The notes under the pieces were generated by a model. The model saw only the letters and a program-made list of their open reading frames with translations. It did not search any database and was not told the DNA's origin. Both the position numbers and the translations under genes were made by a program. Positions 50,020 through 59,400 of a DNA stretch of 64,000 nt are shown one piece after another. Source of the stretch: Ancylobacter rudongensis. GTDB taxonomy: Bacteria > Pseudomonadota > Alphaproteobacteria > Rhizobiales > Xanthobacteraceae. The stretch spans positions 1 to 64,000 of the forward strand of contig NZ_FMTP01000003.1 in assembly GCF_900100155.1 (NCBI RefSeq). Reading direction: 5' to 3'. Each line of letters opens with the position of its first letter. The first letter of the stretch is position 1.

Positions 50020-50718
50020 GTGAACGCTGTCACTCAAACCGGGCCATCGATCCGTTTCCGTGGACGCTCGTTCATGGCGATGACGCTCGTCGCCGATGTG
50101 CCACTGCAGGCTTGGCTGGCCGATTTCGACGTGTGGCTGCAACGCTCTCCCGGCTTCTTCACCGGGCGCACCGTCGTTCTCGACATGGCCGACACGGCGC
50201 AGAGCAAGGCCGAGGTCGAGCGCTGGATCGCTGAACTCGCCACGCGCGGGGTGAGGCTGATCGGCCTTGAAGGCGTGCGCCCGAGCCTGGTGGATGCCGG
50301 CATGCCGCCGATCCTGCGCGGTGGACGCAACGCCACCCTCACCATCGCCGATGTCGCCGCGCCGCCCCCGGCGCCGCCCAAGCCCCTTGAGCCCGCCAAC
50401 CTGCTCGTCGAGCGGCGCGTGCGCTCCGGCCAGTCGATCGTCTGCCTCGAAGGCGATGTCACGGTCATCGGTTCCGTCGGAGCGGGCGCCGAGATCATCG
50501 CCGGCGGATCGATCCATGTTTACGGCACCCTCGCCGGCCGGGCGATCGCCGGCGCGACCTTCGGCGCCTCGGCCCAGATCTTCTGCACCAAGCTCGAAGC
50601 CGAGCTGCTTGCCGTGGACGGCACCTATCGGACCGCCGAGGACATTGACGATGCCTTCCGGGGCAAGGCGGTCCGCGTATCGACCCAAGACGAGACCCTG
50701 CAAATTACCGCGCTTTAG
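50020..50718 (+). CDS. minC: Septum site-determining protein MinC
   Basis: A 232-residue inhibitor of FtsZ polymerisation. The N-terminal domain (IRFRGRSFMAMTLVADVPLQ, WLADFDVWLQRSPGFFTGR) is followed by a Pro-rich linker and the beta-helical C-terminal domain with VRSGQSIVCLEGDVTVIGSV, GAEIIAGGSIHVYGTLAGRA and GASAQIFCTKLEAELLAVDG, which binds MinD. GTG start with GGGAG nine bases upstream. First gene of minCDE, 14 bases before minD. Confidence 0.95.
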   Translation: MNAVTQTGPSIRFRGRSFMAMTLVADVPLQAWLADFDVWLQRSPGFFTGRTVVLDMADTAQSKAEVERWIAELATRGVRLIGLEGVRPSLVDAGMPPILRGGRNATLTIADVAAPPPAPPKPLEPANLLVERRVRSGQSIVCLEGDVTVIGSVGAGAEIIAGGSIHVYGTLAGRAIAGATFGASAQIFCTKLEAELLAVDGTYRTAEDIDDAFRGKAVRVSTQDETLQITAL

Positions 50719-50732
50719 GAGCGAAGCAAGAC

Positions 50733-51542
50733 ATGGCTAAGATCATCACAGTCACGTCGGGAAAGGGTGGCGTCGGCAAAACGACGACGACCGCCGCCAT
50801 CGGCGCCGCCCTGGCCCGTACCGGCGATAAGGTCGTCGTCGTCGATTTCGACGTCGGGCTTCGCAACCTCGACCTGATCATGGGGGCGGAGCGTCGGGTC
50901 GTCTATGACTTCGTCAACGTCATTCAGGGCGATGCCCGCCTGCCGCAGGCCCTGATCAAGGACAAGCGGCTGGATTCGCTGTTCCTGCTCCCGGCTTCGC
51001 AGACGCGCGACAAGGATGCGCTCACCGAAGAGGGCGTCGACCGGGTCATCGGCATGCTCTCGCAGCATTTCGACTGGGTCATCTGTGACAGCCCGGCGGG
51101 AATTGAGCGCGGCGCGACGCTGGCCATGCGCCATGCCGAGATCGCCATCGTCGTCACCAACCCGGAAGTCTCGTCGGTGCGCGACAGCGACCGCATCGTC
51201 GGCATTCTCGACGCCAAGACGCTGAAGGCCGAGCGCGGCGAGACGGTCGACAAGCGCCTGCTGCTGACGCGCTACGATCATGTCCGCGCGGCGCGCGGCG
51301 ACATGCTGAAGACCGAGGACGTTCTTGAAATCCTCTCGCTGCCGCTGCTCGGCATCATTCCGGAGAGCAATGACGTGCTCAAGGCGTCCAATATGGGCGT
51401 GCCGGTTTCGATTCATGATCCCAACAGCGTGCCGGCCCGCGCCTATCAGGACGCGGCGCTGCGCCTCAAGGGCGAGAACATCGCCATGGAGCTGCCCCGG
51501 CAGCGTGGTCTGTTCAGCAAGCTCCTGCGGAGGGCGGCATGA
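50733..51542 (+). CDS. minD: Septum site-determining ATPase MinD
   Basis: A 269-residue membrane-associated ATPase with the deviant Walker A KGGVGKTT (11-18), VVVDFDVGLRNLDLIMG, DFVNVIQGD, CDSPAGIERGA and a C-terminal amphipathic tail ending GLFSKLLRRAA, the membrane-targeting sequence. It recruits MinC and oscillates with MinE to keep the division site at mid-cell. GGAGCGAAG lies upstream of the ATG; four-base overlap with minE. Confidence 0.97.
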   Translation: MAKIITVTSGKGGVGKTTTTAAIGAALARTGDKVVVVDFDVGLRNLDLIMGAERRVVYDFVNVIQGDARLPQALIKDKRLDSLFLLPASQTRDKDALTEEGVDRVIGMLSQHFDWVICDSPAGIERGATLAMRHAEIAIVVTNPEVSSVRDSDRIVGILDAKTLKAERGETVDKRLLLTRYDHVRAARGDMLKTEDVLEILSLPLLGIIPESNDVLKASNMGVPVSIHDPNSVPARAYQDAALRLKGENIAMELPRQRGLFSKLLRRAA

Positions 51543-51811
51543 CCTTGTGGAAGCGCCTCTTCTCACCCGCCAGCGCCCCCCAGGCGCGGGAACGGCTGCA
51601 GATCCTGCTGTCGCATGAGCGTCAGGTGGTCGGCGGCGACGATCTGCTCTCGCGGCTGCGCGAGGACATTCTCGCGGTCGTCGCCAAGCACGTTCCCTGC
51701 GAGCAGGACAATGTGAAGGTTCGGCTGGAGCGCGGGACGCCGATGTCGATCCTCGAGATCGAGGTCGAGGTGCGCGGGGACATCAACCTCGCGATCAGCC
51801 GCGCGGCCTGA
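51539..51811 (+). CDS. minE: Cell division topological specificity factor MinE
   Basis: A 90-residue protein beginning LWKRLFSPASAPQARERLQILLSHER in pieces, the membrane- and MinD-binding N-terminus, followed by LLSRLREDILAVVAKHV and the dimerising beta-domain VRLERGTPMSILEIEVEV. Last gene of minCDE; a hairpin follows 26 bases downstream. Confidence 0.95.
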   Translation: MTLWKRLFSPASAPQARERLQILLSHERQVVGGDDLLSRLREDILAVVAKHVPCEQDNVKVRLERGTPMSILEIEVEVRGDINLAISRAA

Positions 51812-51836
51812 CGGGCCGAGCGCACCGCCAAGGCTC

Positions 51837-51872
51837 ATCCAGGTGGCGCCCCCAACGGGCGCTCACCTGGAT
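51837..51872 (+). terminator. Terminator after minE
   Basis: ATCCAGGTG-GCGCCC pairs with GGGCGC-(T)-CACCTGGAT around a short loop with one bulged base, then TTT. It fits a terminator for minCDE. Confidence 0.75.
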
Positions 51873-52246
51873 TTGCCGCGTTCAGGCCGGGGAGGCCCAC
51901 AGGCTCAACCGCCGTCTTCCTCGGTAAACGACCCGCCTTGCCGATCGAGTTGAGCCGATGTCCGGGCCGTGACGGTGAGCGACGCGCTGACCGCGCGCGC
52001 TCTCGCTGCCGAGGAACCAGACCGGGGCCCCACGAGGCGGCCCAAGGCGGAGGGGCTGCCCGGCGCGAGCAGGCCCGTGCGTCCCGGGCGCTGAGATGAG
52101 TGCAGCCTTCCCCGGCTTCCTCTGGGGAACCGGCACCGATCGGCGCCACAGGCGGGCGGTGCCCGCTGCACACCGTAGCGTGAAACGGTTCCAAGGAACC
52201 GATCCGTCCGCTTCGCCATTGCCCTTTCATCGTCGGAAGGGGGCTC
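51873..52246. promoter_or_regulatory. Upstream region of the molybdenum oxidase operon, with palindrome
   Basis: No gene is supported in these 370 bases. CGGTTCC-AA-GGAACCG at 52186-52201 is a 16-base inverted repeat 45 bases before the cytochrome start, a likely operator or promoter element for the three-gene oxidase operon. No regulator gene is adjacent. Confidence 0.5.
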
Positions 52247-53632
52247 ATGCGGATCAGGTCGCTCGTATTCATTGCCGTTGTGCTGGCCGGTGCGGCCGGC
52301 GCCTTCTTTCTCGTCTGGCGGCCGGAGATTCCGGTACAGGCGCAGGCGCAGGCGCAGAGCTTCGATCCGGCGCTCATCGCCAAGGGGCGCGAACTGGCTG
52401 CCGTGGGCAATTGCATCGCCTGCCACACCGTGCCGGGCGGCGAGGCCTTTGCCGGCGGGCTGGCCATCCCCACCCCCTTCGGCACCATCCACTCGACCAA
52501 CATCACCCCGGACCGAGAGACCGGCATTGGCGGCTGGTCGCTCGCGGCGTTTACGCGCTCCATGCGCGAGGGGGTGGATCGCGCGGGTAACCACCTCTAT
52601 CCCGCCTTCCCCTATGATCATTACCGCCTGGTCAGCGACGCGGACAATGAGGCGCTCTACGCCTATCTCATGACGCGCGCGCCGGTGCGGCAGGACGCTC
52701 TTGCCAACGATCTCGTCTTCCCGCTGGGATTCCGCCCGCTCATCGCCGGCTGGAAGCTGCTCTTCCTTGAGGCGGCCGGCTTCACGCCCGATCCATCGAA
52801 AAGCCAGGAGTGGAATCGCGGCGCCTATCTCGCCGAAGGTCTGGGCCATTGCGGCGGCTGCCACACCCCGCGCAACGCCCTCGGCGCCCAGGACCCCGAC
52901 CGGCACTTTGCCGGCGGCGAGGCCGAGGGCTGGCAGGCCTATGCGATCAATGCCAGCTCGCCGGCGCCGATCCCGTGGGACCGCGAGGCGTTGGCCTTCT
53001 ATCTCCGCCATGGCTGGCACGAACTGCATGGCGTCTCGCGCGGCCCGATGGCCGAGGTGACGGGCAATCTCGCCGGCCTGCCGGATTCCGATATCGACGC
53101 GATCGCCACCTATGTTGCTGATGTGATGGGCGAGCCCTCCACTGAGCGGCGCCAGCAGGCCGAGCGGCTGCGCCAGGATGTGGGTGCGCCCGAACGCACC
53201 GGCGGCGATGCCGACACCCTCGCTGTGCCGCCCGATGTCGCGGGAATGCCCGGCGCGGCCCTCTATGCCGCCGCCTGCGCCACCTGCCATGAAAGCGGCC
53301 GGCCGCTGCCTTTCGGCGGGCTGGACTTCCGCCTCAGCACCGCCGTCAACGCACCGAGCCCGCAGAACATCGTCACCGTCACCCTGTTCGGCCTGCCGCC
53401 GGCGGATGGGGAGGCGAGTTCCGTCATGCCGGGCTTCGCCGGGGCGCTGAGCGACCAGCAGGTCGCCGACGTGCTGGCCTATATGCGCACCCGCTTCTCC
53501 TCCGGCACTCCCTGGCCGGACGTGGCGGAGATGACGCGGCGCACCCGCAGCGGCGAACACAAGGTCGTCGTCCGCCCCTCGGACGGTATCGAGCGGGCCC
53601 CCCTCAATGTCGGCGTGGAAATCGGACCATGA
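52247..53632 (+). CDS. Triheme cytochrome c subunit of periplasmic molybdenum oxidoreductase
   Basis: A 461-residue protein with an N-terminal signal or anchor (SLVFIAVVLAGAAGAFFLVW) and three heme motifs: CIACH (56-60), CGGCH (202-206) and CATCH (344-348). The layout matches the cytochrome subunit of membrane-bound aldehyde, alcohol and gluconate dehydrogenases. It should pass electrons from the molybdenum subunits to ubiquinone or the terminal oxidase. GGAAGGGGG precedes the ATG; it overlaps the iron-sulfur gene by four bases. Confidence 0.9.
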   Translation: MRIRSLVFIAVVLAGAAGAFFLVWRPEIPVQAQAQAQSFDPALIAKGRELAAVGNCIACHTVPGGEAFAGGLAIPTPFGTIHSTNITPDRETGIGGWSLAAFTRSMREGVDRAGNHLYPAFPYDHYRLVSDADNEALYAYLMTRAPVRQDALANDLVFPLGFRPLIAGWKLLFLEAAGFTPDPSKSQEWNRGAYLAEGLGHCGGCHTPRNALGAQDPDRHFAGGEAEGWQAYAINASSPAPIPWDREALAFYLRHGWHELHGVSRGPMAEVTGNLAGLPDSDIDAIATYVADVMGEPSTERRQQAERLRQDVGAPERTGGDADTLAVPPDVAGMPGAALYAAACATCHESGRPLPFGGLDFRLSTAVNAPSPQNIVTVTLFGLPPADGEASSVMPGFAGALSDQQVADVLAYMRTRFSSGTPWPDVAEMTRRTRSGEHKVVVRPSDGIERAPLNVGVEIGP

Positions 53633-54120
53633 CGGTGAAGCTGAAGGTCAACGGGGCCGTGCATGAAGTCGATGCCGATCCCGCCACCCCGCTGCTCTAT
53701 GTGCTGCGCGAGGATCTCGAACTCAACGCGGCGAAATATGGCTGCGGACTCGGCCAATGTGGTTCCTGCATGGTGCTGGTGGATGGCGAGGCGACGCTGT
53801 CCTGCGTCGTGCCGATCCTCGCGCTCGGAGAGCGGGAGATCACCACGCTGGAGGGGCTGGGCACCGTCGAGGACCCCGCCCCGATCCAGAGTGCCTTCAT
53901 CGAGCTGCAGGCGGCCCAGTGCGGCTACTGCATTCCCGGCATGATGATGAGCGCGCAGGCCCTGCTCCAGCGCAACGCCTCGCCCAGCGACCAGGAGATA
54001 CGCGACGCGCTGCGCACCAATCTCTGCCGCTGCGGCACGCATATGAGGATCCTCGCCGCCATCCGGCGGGCGAGCGAGATGATGAGCGCCGGGGCGCCGT
54101 CGAACCGGAGGGCCGGCTGA
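53629..54120 (+). CDS. [2Fe-2S] small subunit, isoquinoline/aldehyde oxidoreductase type
   Basis: A 163-residue iron-sulfur subunit. The plant-ferredoxin-like first cluster is seen in YGCGLGQCGSCMVLVDG with the fourth Cys in TLSCVVP; the second cluster in QCGYCIPGMM and LCRCGTHMRI. It carries electrons from the molybdopterin subunit to the cytochrome. This is the IorA/AldG-type subunit. The stop overlaps the large-subunit ATG by one base. Confidence 0.92.
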   Translation: MTVKLKVNGAVHEVDADPATPLLYVLREDLELNAAKYGCGLGQCGSCMVLVDGEATLSCVVPILALGEREITTLEGLGTVEDPAPIQSAFIELQAAQCGYCIPGMMMSAQALLQRNASPSDQEIRDALRTNLCRCGTHMRILAAIRRASEMMSAGAPSNRRAG

Positions 54121-56345
54121 TGACCATCGCCACCAGCCGCCGCGCTTTCCTTCTCGGTTCGGGCGCGCTCGTCGTCTCCTTCTCGCTGGGCGCTGAGGCG
54201 CAGGAGGGCGAGGTTCAGGCCGGCACCAGCGCGCCGCAGCCCACCTTCACCGCAATCGACAACGACCGGCTCGATTCCTGGATTCGCGTCGACGCCAATA
54301 GCCACATCACCGTTTTCACCGGCAAGGCGGAGCTGGGTCAGGGCATCCGCACCGCCCTCACCCAGGTCGCGGCCGAGGAGCTGGAGGTGGCGCCGGGCGA
54401 GATCGAGCTGATCACGGCCGACACCGGCCGCACGCCCAATGAGGGTTTCACCGCCGGCAGCATGTCGATGCCCAATAGCGGCACCTCGATCCGCAAGGCG
54501 GCGGCGCAGATGCGGCGCCTGCTGGTCGAGGCGGCGGCGCAGACGCTGGCGGTGGCGCCGGAGAGCCTTACCCTGCAAGGCAAGCAGATCCGCTCCGGCG
54601 ACCGTGCCCTCTCCTATGGCGAGGTGGCGGCGGCGCTGAACCTTGAGGTTCCCCTCGCAGGCGATCCCGCCCTCAAGGCGCCCGATACGCTGACGGTGAT
54701 CGGCCGGGATGTCCCCCGGCTCGACATTCCCGGCAAGGTCACGGGCGCCCCCGCCTATATCCAGGATATGCGGCTGCCCGGCATGCTGCATGCGCGCGTG
54801 GTGCGTCCGCCCGGCTATGGCGCGACGCTCACGCAGGTCGACACCTCAGCGATCGAGGCCCTGCCCGGCGTCGTGGGCGTCGTGCGAGAGGGCAATTTCC
54901 TCGCCGTGATTGCCGAGCGCGAGTTCCAGGCCGTCACGGCGATGCGGGAGCTGGCGCGGCGCGCGCGCTGGAGCGCGGGCACCGAGCTGCCGGAACAGGC
55001 GGAGATTCACAACGTGCTGCGGGGCCTCGAAAGCGAGGTCGGCACGGTCGCCGAAGAGGGCGATGCGAACCCATCCGGCGACAAGGTGTTCGAGGCGCGC
55101 TTCACCCGCCCCTACCAGATGCACGGCTCGATCGGCCCCTCCTGCGGCATTGCCCGCCTGGAGCCGGATGGGACGCTCATCGTCTGGTCGCATACGCAGG
55201 GCGTCTACCCCGATCGGGCCGCGATCGCTGAGATGCTCGGCATGGAGCCGGGCCGCGTGCGCGTCATCCATGTCGAGGGCTCGGGCTGCTACGGCCATAA
55301 TGGCGCCGACGATGCCGCCGCCGACGCCGCCCTCATTGCCTCCCGCCTGCCGCCGGGTCGGCCGGTGCGGGTGCAGTGGATGCGCGAGCAGGAGAATGCG
55401 TGGGAGCCGTTTGGGCCGGCGATGTCGATCACGGTGCGCGGCGCGGTGACGAACGGGCGGATCAGCGATTTCACCTTCGATCTCTGGAGCAACATCCACA
55501 CCACGCGCCCCGGCGGCGCGGGCGCGCTGCTCGCCGCCCGGCAGAAGTCGGGTCCGGCGACGCCCAATACGCCCCGCCTTCAGATCAGCCCGTCCGGCAA
55601 TGGCGACCGCAACGCCAACCCGCTCTACACCATCCCCAACAAGCGCATCCTCTGGCACTTCATTCCCGACATGCCGCTGCGGGTCTCGGCGATGCGCGCG
55701 CTCGGCGCCTATGCCAATGTGTTCGCCCTGGAAAGCGCCATCGACGAACTCGCCCTGCTGGCGCAGGCCGATCCTGTCGCGTTCCGACTCGCGCATCTGG
55801 AGGATGAGCGCGCCCGGGCGGTCGTGCAGATGGCGGCGGAGCGCTTCGGCTGGGAGACGGCGACGCGCGGGCCGGGCCGCGGCAAGGGCTTCGCCTTCGC
55901 CCGCTACAAGAACCTCGCCGCCTATCTCGCGGTGGCGGTCGAGGTGGAGGTCGAGCGTGAGACCGGCCGCACCCGTCTGGTGCGCGCGGTCGCGGCGATC
56001 GACAGCGGCCAGGCCGTCAGCCCGAACGGCATCCGCAACCAGACCGAGGGCGGCATCCTGCAGGCGGCGAGCTGGACGCTCTATGAGGCGGTCACCTTCG
56101 ATCGCCGTGAGATCACCAGCGTCGACTGGTCGAGCTATCCGATCCTGCGCTTCGCCAGTGTGCCGGAGACGGTGGAGGTCCATGTCATCGACCGGCCGGG
56201 CGAGCCGTTCCTCGGCACCGGCGAGGCGGCGCAGGGGCCTGTCGCGGGCGCGATCGGCAATGCCGTGCGCGATGCCATCGGGTTGAGGCTGACGGACCTG
56301 CCCTTCAGCCGGCAACGGGTTCTGGCCGCGCTCACGGCCGGATAA
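54120..56345 (+). CDS. Molybdopterin-binding large subunit, IorB/AldH-type oxidoreductase
   Basis: A 741-residue xanthine-oxidase-family subunit with a Tat signal (TSRRAFLLGSGALVVSFSLG), so it is exported folded with cofactor. It has VFTGKAELGQGIRTALTQV, the duplicated Ald_Xan_dh_C2 features, VRVIHVEGSGCYGHNGADDAA in pieces, and near the end GTGEAAQGP with the catalytic Glu702. Together with the [2Fe-2S] and cytochrome subunits it forms a periplasmic hydroxylase, either of aldehydes or of N-heterocycles; sequence alone does not decide which. Confidence 0.9.
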   Translation: MTIATSRRAFLLGSGALVVSFSLGAEAQEGEVQAGTSAPQPTFTAIDNDRLDSWIRVDANSHITVFTGKAELGQGIRTALTQVAAEELEVAPGEIELITADTGRTPNEGFTAGSMSMPNSGTSIRKAAAQMRRLLVEAAAQTLAVAPESLTLQGKQIRSGDRALSYGEVAAALNLEVPLAGDPALKAPDTLTVIGRDVPRLDIPGKVTGAPAYIQDMRLPGMLHARVVRPPGYGATLTQVDTSAIEALPGVVGVVREGNFLAVIAEREFQAVTAMRELARRARWSAGTELPEQAEIHNVLRGLESEVGTVAEEGDANPSGDKVFEARFTRPYQMHGSIGPSCGIARLEPDGTLIVWSHTQGVYPDRAAIAEMLGMEPGRVRVIHVEGSGCYGHNGADDAAADAALIASRLPPGRPVRVQWMREQENAWEPFGPAMSITVRGAVTNGRISDFTFDLWSNIHTTRPGGAGALLAARQKSGPATPNTPRLQISPSGNGDRNANPLYTIPNKRILWHFIPDMPLRVSAMRALGAYANVFALESAIDELALLAQADPVAFRLAHLEDERARAVVQMAAERFGWETATRGPGRGKGFAFARYKNLAAYLAVAVEVEVERETGRTRLVRAVAAIDSGQAVSPNGIRNQTEGGILQAASWTLYEAVTFDRREITSVDWSSYPILRFASVPETVEVHVIDRPGEPFLGTGEAAQGPVAGAIGNAVRDAIGLRLTDLPFSRQRVLAALTAG

Positions 56346-56363
56346 GCGGGCGGACAACGCGAC

Positions 56364-56389
56364 AAAGGCCGCCCTGCCGGGCGGCCTTT
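56364..56389. terminator. Bidirectional terminator between IorB-like and RTX genes
   Basis: AAAGGCCGCCC pairs perfectly with GGGCGGCCTTT around TGCC. It lies between convergent genes, with A and T runs at the stem ends serving both strands. Confidence 0.85.
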
Positions 56390-56423
56390 GCTGTTTCGTG
56401 CGGCAAGAACCGGCGCGGATCGA

Positions 56424-59400
56424 TCAGACGATCGAGAAATCATCCGCATCGAGACGGGCCTTGGTCACGCCTTCCAGCAGCACCGTGTGGTCGCCGCTGT
56501 CGTCGAGCTGGATCACCACGCCGTCCTCGCTGTCGAGCATCGCCGCCAGAATGTCGTCGAAGGTCTCGAAGTCGAGGCCGTTGAACTCGATCATGTCCTG
56601 CCCGGCCCGGAAATCGACGATCACGTCGTTGCCGGAATTCGCGGCGAACTCGAAGGTGTCACGGCCAAGGCCGCCGCGCAGCATGTCGTCACCGGCGCCG
56701 CCGATGAGCCGGTCATTGCCCGACCCGCCTTCGATCTGGTCATCGCCGGCACCGCCGTCGAGAACATCCTTGCCGCTGCCGCCGGAGAGCATGTCTTCGC
56801 CCTCGCCGCCATCCAGCTGGTCGTCGCCAAAGCCGCCCTGAAGCGTATCGTCGCCGGCATCTCCCTTGAGGATGTCCTTGCCGAAGCCGCCCTGCAGCGT
56901 GTCGTCGCCCTCGCCGCCGTTCAGCTGGTCGTCGCCGAAGCCGCCATTGAGCGTATCGTCGCCGGCATCCCCCTTGAGGATGTCCTTGCCGAAGCCGCCT
57001 TGCAGCGTGTCGTCGCCCTCGCCGCCATCCAGCTGGTCGGCCCCCATGCCACCCCGGATGACGTCGTCGCCGGCGCCACCGAAGATCTTGTTGGCCTGCA
57101 GCTGGTTGCCGCGCAGCGTGTCGTCCCCGGCGGTGCCGAGCGTCCAGCCTTCATGCGGGTCGGAGGACCCGCCGGCCGGCTCGACCATCACCTTCACGGT
57201 GGCGGTGGAGGTGCCGCCCTCGCCATCGGTGATGGTGTAGCTGAACGACGCCTCGCCGGTGAAGCCCTGCGCCGGGGTGAACACCACCTTGCCGTCGACC
57301 AGCGCCACCGTGCCGCCAGTGCCCGAGGTCACCGATTGGATGGCGAGCGTGTCGGCATCGGCGTCGGTGTCGTTGGCGAGCAGCAGCGCCGCCGCCAGCG
57401 TCGCGGCGATGCCCGCCTTGGTCGAGAAGCCGCTATCATTGGCGGCGACCGGCGCCCGGTTCGGCTGGGCGCGCACCGCGACCGTCACCGTCGCCTTGTC
57501 CTGCCCGCCCTTGCCGTCGGAGACGGTGTAGCTGAAGGAGGCGTCGCCGGTGAAGCCGCTCGCGGGGGTGAACACCACCTTGCCGTCGACCAGCGCCACC
57601 GTGCCATGCGTCGCCTCCTGCACCGAGACGATGGACAGCGTGTCGTTGTCCGTGTCGCGGTCATTGGCCAGCAGGCTGGCGACCGAGGCGGTCACCGCCT
57701 TGTCCTGCAGCGCGTACAGCCGATCATTCTCTGCCGAGGGAATGTGGTTGGGCGCGCCCTCGACCGTGATGCCGACCGTCGCGGTATCGCTGCCGCCCTT
57801 GCCGTCGGAGACGGTGTAGGTGAAGGAGGCGGCGCCCGTGAAGCCTGCCGTCGGCACGAACAGCACATTGCCGGCGTCGTCGAGCTTCACCGTGCCGCCC
57901 ACCGCATTGCCGACCGAGAGAATGGCGAGGGTGTCGCCATTGGCATCGGTGTCATTGGCCAGCAGCAGCGCCGCACTCAGGATCAGCGCCTCGCCGCCGG
58001 TGGCGGTGAAGCCGGTGTCGGCCACCGCGTCCGGGGCGGCATTGTCGCCCGGCTCGCCCGGCCCGTCTTCCGCCAGCGAGACCACCGTCACATTGTCGAA
58101 GGAAACGCCGGCGCTGTCCCAGGAGAACAGGCCGACCGTGCCCTTGCTCTGGGCATGGTCCTCGATGGCGTAGGCGAACAGCGCCTGGCCGTCGACCGTG
58201 GCCTGGATCTGCCCGTCCTTCACCTCGACGCGCAGGTCGAAGGCCTCGCCCGGCGTGTACTTGGCCGGGAACTGGTTGAGATACTTCTCGACCCCGTCCT
58301 TGACCTGGATCAGCTGGAACAGGCTGCCCGCGCCGTTGCTCGGGTTGCGGTCATAGTCGCCATTGGCGTCGAGTTCGAGCTTGTAATAGTTGTTTTCGTC
58401 TTCGTAGTAGAACAGCAGGCCGAGCGCGCCATTATCCGGCGTCTCGATGGTGGCTTCGACGGCATAGTCGGTCCACTCCTTGGCCGCCGGGTCGTTATAG
58501 AGCGCATAGGTGCCCTTGCGCAGCACGTTGACGCCGTCGCCGAGCGGGCTCCAGCCGGTCTTCCACGGATCGGAGTTGGACGCCCCGTTCCAGGTGAGCT
58601 GGCGGCTTTTGATGTCGGTCAGCTGGACGAACTTGCCGTCCTGCAATTCCCACTGCGAGGCGGTGCCATCCGGGCCGATGCCGCCGGATTCGCCCTCGTC
58701 GACGATGGTCCATTTGCTGAGCGAGGCATTGGAAGCGAAGTCTTCCGCCAGCAGCACGCGGCCGGCGGCGACCGCATCGACCCGCACCGTGTCGGTCGCG
58801 GTCTTGCCGCTGGAGTCGGTCACGGTGAGCTTGAGGGCCTGCTCGCCAGTGCCGAGCGTGGCCTGCACCGACTTGCCTTCTGCAACGACATTGCCCTCTT
58901 CGTCGGTCCAGACATAGCTGACGATATCGGCGAGGCCGTAGCTGCCTTCCGCGTCGAGCGCCACCGTCACATGGCCGTCGGCGTCGAGGTCGAGCACGCG
59001 GATGTCGTCGCCGGCATGGGCGGCGAGCACCACCTTGTTGACGGCGACATTGTCGAACTGCGAGCTGCGCTGGTTGTTCGAATACAGGCCAACCGTGCCG
59101 CCGGCGAGCGGGGCGGCGTCCACCACGGTGCCGAACACATTGTGCCCGTCGAGGAAGACGTTGATCTCGCCATCGACCACCGCCACCTTCAGGTGGAAGT
59201 CGCGGCTCCAGGGCGTGCCGGCATGCTCGGTGGCGAGCACCGTCTCGGTGCCGCCGGAAACCTTGACGAGCGAGCGCGTGTTGGTCTCGGCGTCGAGCAC
59301 GACCTTATAGTGGTTCTGCTCGTCCTGATAATAGAACACGACGCCGATGCCGTCATTGTCCGTGGTCTTGAGGGTCGCTTCAAATTCGTAGTTCGACCAG

